Positions 61,169 through 64,000 of a DNA stretch of 64,000 bases are shown piece by piece (position 1 is the first letter of the stretch; each line of letters begins with the position of its first letter). A program made the position numbers and the translations under genes. The stretch comes from Syntrophotalea acetylenica (GTDB taxonomy: Bacteria; Desulfobacterota; Desulfuromonadia; Desulfuromonadales; Syntrophotaleaceae). Under the pieces are notes generated by a model. The model did no database searches. It was not told the DNA's origin and saw only the letters and a program-made list of their open reading frames with translations. Where the stretch lies: positions 2,474,001 through 2,538,000 of the forward strand of contig NZ_CP015455.1 in the NCBI RefSeq assembly GCF_001888165.1, written 5' to 3'.

Positions 61169-62011
61169 TCATTCGGCGGCAACATCCCCGAGCGTTTCCA
61201 TACTGATGCGGCCCAGTCGGCCAGCCTGCAATTCGTGCAGCAGAAGTTCAGAGGCCCGTTGCCGATCAACGACACCGCCGGCCGCCAGACAGCCACGCCG
61301 GCGGCCCACTTCAACAAGCAGCGCTTCGCCGTTTTCGGGAAGCTCCTTCAGCCGAAAGCGTTGCGAAACCTGCAGCGGATATCGCTCCAGAAGAAAATCG
61401 CCAACAAAAATTGCGATCCGCTCATGCTCCATGGCGTTGTCGCCGATGGCTCCGGTGGCGGCCAGACACAGAGCCCCGCGCTGGTCTTCCAGGTTGGGGG
61501 CCAGCACGCCGGGGGTGTCGAACAGGAAGATACCGTTACGCAGATCGACCTGCTGCGAAGTGCGGGTGATGGCCGGCCGGTCCCCGACCCTGGCAATCCT
61601 GCGGCCGCAAAGGGTATTGATCAGCGTCGATTTGCCGACGTTGGGGATGCCGACAATCATGATGCGCAGCGGTTTGCCGGGGCCACCGCGATGCGGCACC
61701 AGGCCGCGGCTCAGGCGAATCAGCCGGGATGCCTCGTTTTTCTGGGTAGCGTCGATAGCCAGGGCCTTGACCCCCTTGGCGTGTTGTTCAAAATAACGCA
61801 CCCAGGCTTTGGTGATTTCGGGGTCGGCCAGGTCGCTCTTGTTCAAAACCTTGATGCAGGGTTTGGCGCCGCGCAATTCCTCCAGAAGCGGATTGCTGCT
61901 GGCGACCGGCAAGCGTGCATCGAGCACCTCGACCACCAGATCGATTTTCGGCATGTCCCCGGCTATCTGCTTCCGGGCACTGTGCATATGTCCTGGGAAC
62001 CAATTAATCAT
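61169..62011 (-). CDS. rbgA: Ribosome biogenesis GTPase RbgA/YlqF
   Basis: A 280-residue circularly permuted GTPase: G4 NKSD (57-60) comes before G1 GIPNVGKST (121-129), with WFPGHMHSARKQI at the start and DTPGVL as G3. This order is diagnostic for YlqF/RbgA/MTG1, which acts in late assembly of the large ribosomal subunit. The C-terminal RNA-binding domain is shorter than in B. subtilis RbgA. Confidence 0.92.
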   Translation of the reverse strand: MINWFPGHMHSARKQIAGDMPKIDLVVEVLDARLPVASSNPLLEELRGAKPCIKVLNKSDLADPEITKAWVRYFEQHAKGVKALAIDATQKNEASRLIRLSRGLVPHRGGPGKPLRIMIVGIPNVGKSTLINTLCGRRIARVGDRPAITRTSQQVDLRNGIFLFDTPGVLAPNLEDQRGALCLAATGAIGDNAMEHERIAIFVGDFLLERYPLQVSQRFRLKELPENGEALLVEVGRRRGCLAAGGVVDRQRASELLLHELQAGRLGRISMETLGDVAAE

Positions 62012-62124
62012 TCAGCTTTTCACCGTATGTCCCGGACCCTCCGGGGACCGGTCCTTTCAAGTTGACGTTTCGGACAAGCAGCAAGCATCATGCCGCCATG
62101 CTTCTCTTCACGGGGGCGAAATCC

Positions 62125-63531
62125 CTAGCGGGTGTTCTGCAAAGCCTCCAGAACCCTTGCGGCCACCCTGTTGGCCCTCGCAACACAATCATTGAGGCCG
62201 ACACCGAAGAAGGCATTTCCCGCAAGAAACAGGCCGGGATAACGACCGGCCGCGGCCTCCAGAGCCCGCAGGCGCGCGCCGTGGCCGGCTACATACTGGG
62301 GAATTGCCGCCTCGTGACGGATGATTCTAACAAAATCCGGTGCTTTTGTGATCCCCAGGGTTCGTGCCAGATCCTCCCTGACGCAGCGTTGCACATCCTC
62401 GGCACTAATCTGCGCGGCATCCGGGCGGGTGGCGCCGCCGAACATGGTCCGCAGCAACACGTGTCCGTCGGGGGCTCGCTGCGGAAAAATGCTGGAAGAC
62501 CACAACGTCCCGAGACTGTTCAGCCCCGAACGGCGCGCAGCCAGATATCCGAAGCCGTCAAGCTCCCGGGGAACGGCATTTTTGCGGTACCCGAAGCAGG
62601 CCACCTGTAGCGGTGCGTAAGGAATCTGTTGCAGCAACGCGGTCATGGCCGGAACGGATTTTTCAAGCTGCAAAGCCAGGTCCATGGCCGGCAGCGCCGC
62701 TACGACGATCCGCGTCCTGCACACCTGGCCGTCGCGGCACTGCAAGACAAACCCCTGTTTTTCGGGAATAATAGCCTCGACATCGATACCCAGCCGCAGG
62801 CAGCCTTCCAGGTGCCGGGAAAGGCCATCGGTCAACTGTTGTATGCCGCCGGCAAAAGAGGTGAGAATGCCGCCCGGCCCGGCCGCCCCGGACACCACTT
62901 TGCCGGCCCGGATCTCGGCGCGCTTGCGCCGCGCCAGGCGCAGCATCGCCCGGATCAGGCCGCCATACTGCTGTTCCAGCTCGTAAATGCGGGGGAAACA
63001 GCTGCGTAGACTCATGCTCTCAGGGTCGCCGGCGAAGATGCCGGAGGCCATGGGTCCGACCAGTTGATCAAGGGCTTCCCGCCCCAGACGCCGCCGCACG
63101 AACTCCGCCAGGGTTTCATCCGCACCGTCGGCACGGCGCGGCACCAGAAGTTCCGCGACGAGACGGCATTTACCCGGCCAGGAAACCAGTTGTGATCGGA
63201 AAAACCCCCCGGCCGAATCCGGTACCCGCTGCAAGCGGCCATCGGAGAAAATGAAACGCCTGCGGGCGGCGTCGCTGGAAGGCAACAAGTCTCCGCCAAG
63301 ACCTGCGTCCCGGCACAAGTCAAGGGTCGCCGGCTTGCTGTCGAGAAAACCGTTCGGTCCCCATTCGCACAGATAACCGCCGATCTTCTCAGAGCGGATC
63401 TTGCCGCCGGCACGGCGCTGCTTTTCCAGAATCGTGAGATTGATTTCCAGACCAAGACGACGGGCACCCTGCTGAATGGCAAAAGCCGTGGCCAGCCCGG
63501 AAAGACCGCCGCCGATGATGGTTACATTCAT
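62125..63531 (-). CDS. Protoporphyrinogen oxidase, HemY-type
   Basis: A 468-residue FAD enzyme with the dinucleotide motif [19 protein letters not shown] at the start, then the PPO pattern: [58 protein letters not shown] and the end [20 protein letters not shown]. It oxidises protoporphyrinogen IX to protoporphyrin IX in haem synthesis. ATG 63531 has GGGAAAAAGACA upstream. It diverges from the dnaJ gene. Confidence 0.92.
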   Translation of the reverse strand: MNVTIIGGGLSGLATAFAIQQGARRLGLEINLTILEKQRRAGGKIRSEKIGGYLCEWGPNGFLDSKPATLDLCRDAGLGGDLLPSSDAARRRFIFSDGRLQRVPDSAGGFFRSQLVSWPGKCRLVAELLVPRRADGADETLAEFVRRRLGREALDQLVGPMASGIFAGDPESMSLRSCFPRIYELEQQYGGLIRAMLRLARRKRAEIRAGKVVSGAAGPGGILTSFAGGIQQLTDGLSRHLEGCLRLGIDVEAIIPEKQGFVLQCRDGQVCRTRIVVAALPAMDLALQLEKSVPAMTALLQQIPYAPLQVACFGYRKNAVPRELDGFGYLAARRSGLNSLGTLWSSSIFPQRAPDGHVLLRTMFGGATRPDAAQISAEDVQRCVREDLARTLGITKAPDFVRIIRHEAAIPQYVAGHGARLRALEAAAGRYPGLFLAGNAFFGVGLNDCVARANRVAARVLEALQNTR

Positions 63532-63659
63532 TGTCTTTTTCCCTTGCCTGTCGACGTCCACCGCTGCAAGTGTACAAATCAGCCATTACAGGAGCCTTGA
63601 CGCACGGGTTTGCGCTACTTATATTAGCCAGTGACATCGCCTTTTATTCAGGAGAAACC

Positions 63660-64000
63660 ATGGCCAAGGACTATTATGCCATTCTGGGCGTCGCCAAGGA
63701 CGCCGATACCGACACCATCAAAAAAGCCTACCGCAAGCAGGCCCTCAAATACCACCCGGACAAAAACCCCGGGGACAAGCAGGCCGAAGAGCGGTTCAAG
63801 GAAATCACCGAAGCCTATGCTGTGCTCTCGGATGCCGACAAACGCCGGCAGTACGACCAATTCGGCGAAGCGGGCTTCCACCAGCGCTTCAGCCAGGAAG
63901 ACATTTACCGCAATTTCGACGTCGGCGATATGTTCCGTGAGTTCGGCTTCGACACCAACGACATCTTCGGGCGGCTGTTCGGCGGCGGCGGCCGGGGCGC
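63660..64000 (+). CDS. DnaJ-family chaperone, N-terminal part (3' end outside window)
   Basis: The 113 visible residues are a J-domain with HPD at about 33-35 ([34 protein letters not shown]) followed by a Phe/Gly-rich region ([19 protein letters not shown]). CAGGAGAAACC precedes ATG 63660. It stimulates DnaK. Whether zinc-finger DnaJ or CbpA type cannot be told because the rest lies outside. Confidence 0.92.
   Translation, partial: MAKDYYAILGVAKDADTDTIKKAYRKQALKYHPDKNPGDKQAEERFKEITEAYAVLSDADKRRQYDQFGEAGFHQRFSQEDIYRNFDVGDMFREFGFDTNDIFGRLFGGGGRG

Overview
The window is GC-rich bacterial chromosome interrupted by one complete-looking prophage. Gene content (paired DUF362 / polyferredoxin membrane genes, molybdate transport, HemG/HemY-type protoporphyrinogen oxidase, a WaaP-like kinase, MacB-type efflux, catalase) fits a Gram-negative anaerobe or facultative anaerobe. 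It resembles the Desulfuromonadales (Geobacter / Pelobacter / Syntrophotalea type), but this placement is an inference from style and gene content, not from a database hit.

Left chromosomal arm (1-12428): the 3' end of a catalase, a two-helix membrane protein, a glycosidase-like/WaaP-kinase fusion, a tightly overlapping four-gene efflux operon (TolC-like, MacA-like, ABC ATPase, MacB-like permease; minus strand), a PMA1-type Ca2+/cation P-type ATPase, and a DUF4126 membrane protein whose stop codon overlaps the original promoter of a tRNA-Thr gene.

Prophage (12455-48824, about 36.4 kb between 26-bp direct repeats): it sits inside the 5' part of tRNA-Thr(CGT). The intact tRNA is at the right end and a 26-nt orphan 5' piece is at the left end. 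Leftward genes are a large serine recombinase, four small or unknown proteins and a CI-type repressor. A compact operator/promoter switch (about 16.5 kb) drives a rightward early region: gp16-like and CII-like regulators, zinc-ribbon proteins, an out-of-place tail-Z-like protein, a D5-type primase/helicase, a repeat-rich candidate origin, a TOPRIM primase, a MazG-like protein and ThyX. At 27.8-28.8 kb four attC-like integron recombination sites flank small genes, which looks like gene cassettes inside a phage. The late region follows: GpA-type terminase, lambda-type portal, S49 protease with a nested scaffold, P22-type coat, an intrinsic terminator, a lysis module placed between capsid and tail genes, then head-tail and non-contractile tail genes. 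The phage is predicted to be a siphovirus with a short tail.

Right chromosomal arm (48799-64000): tRNA-Thr and its terminator, two coiled-coil stress-like proteins, a MscS channel with a BON domain, a Tat-exported DUF362 protein with its polyferredoxin partner, a cold-shock protein, modABC, a run of small envelope proteins, an FKBP-type prolyl isomerase, the ribosome-biogenesis GTPase RbgA/YlqF, protoporphyrinogen oxidase, and the 5' end of a DnaJ gene.

The strongest observations are: (1) the attC-like array in the prophage, where one cassette ORF takes its start codon from one site and its stop codon from the next; (2) a serine-integrase prophage that cuts a tRNA gene from its promoter and supplies a replacement, with a terminator guarding the orphaned promoter; (3) a poly-C frameshift at the start of the MacA-like gene.
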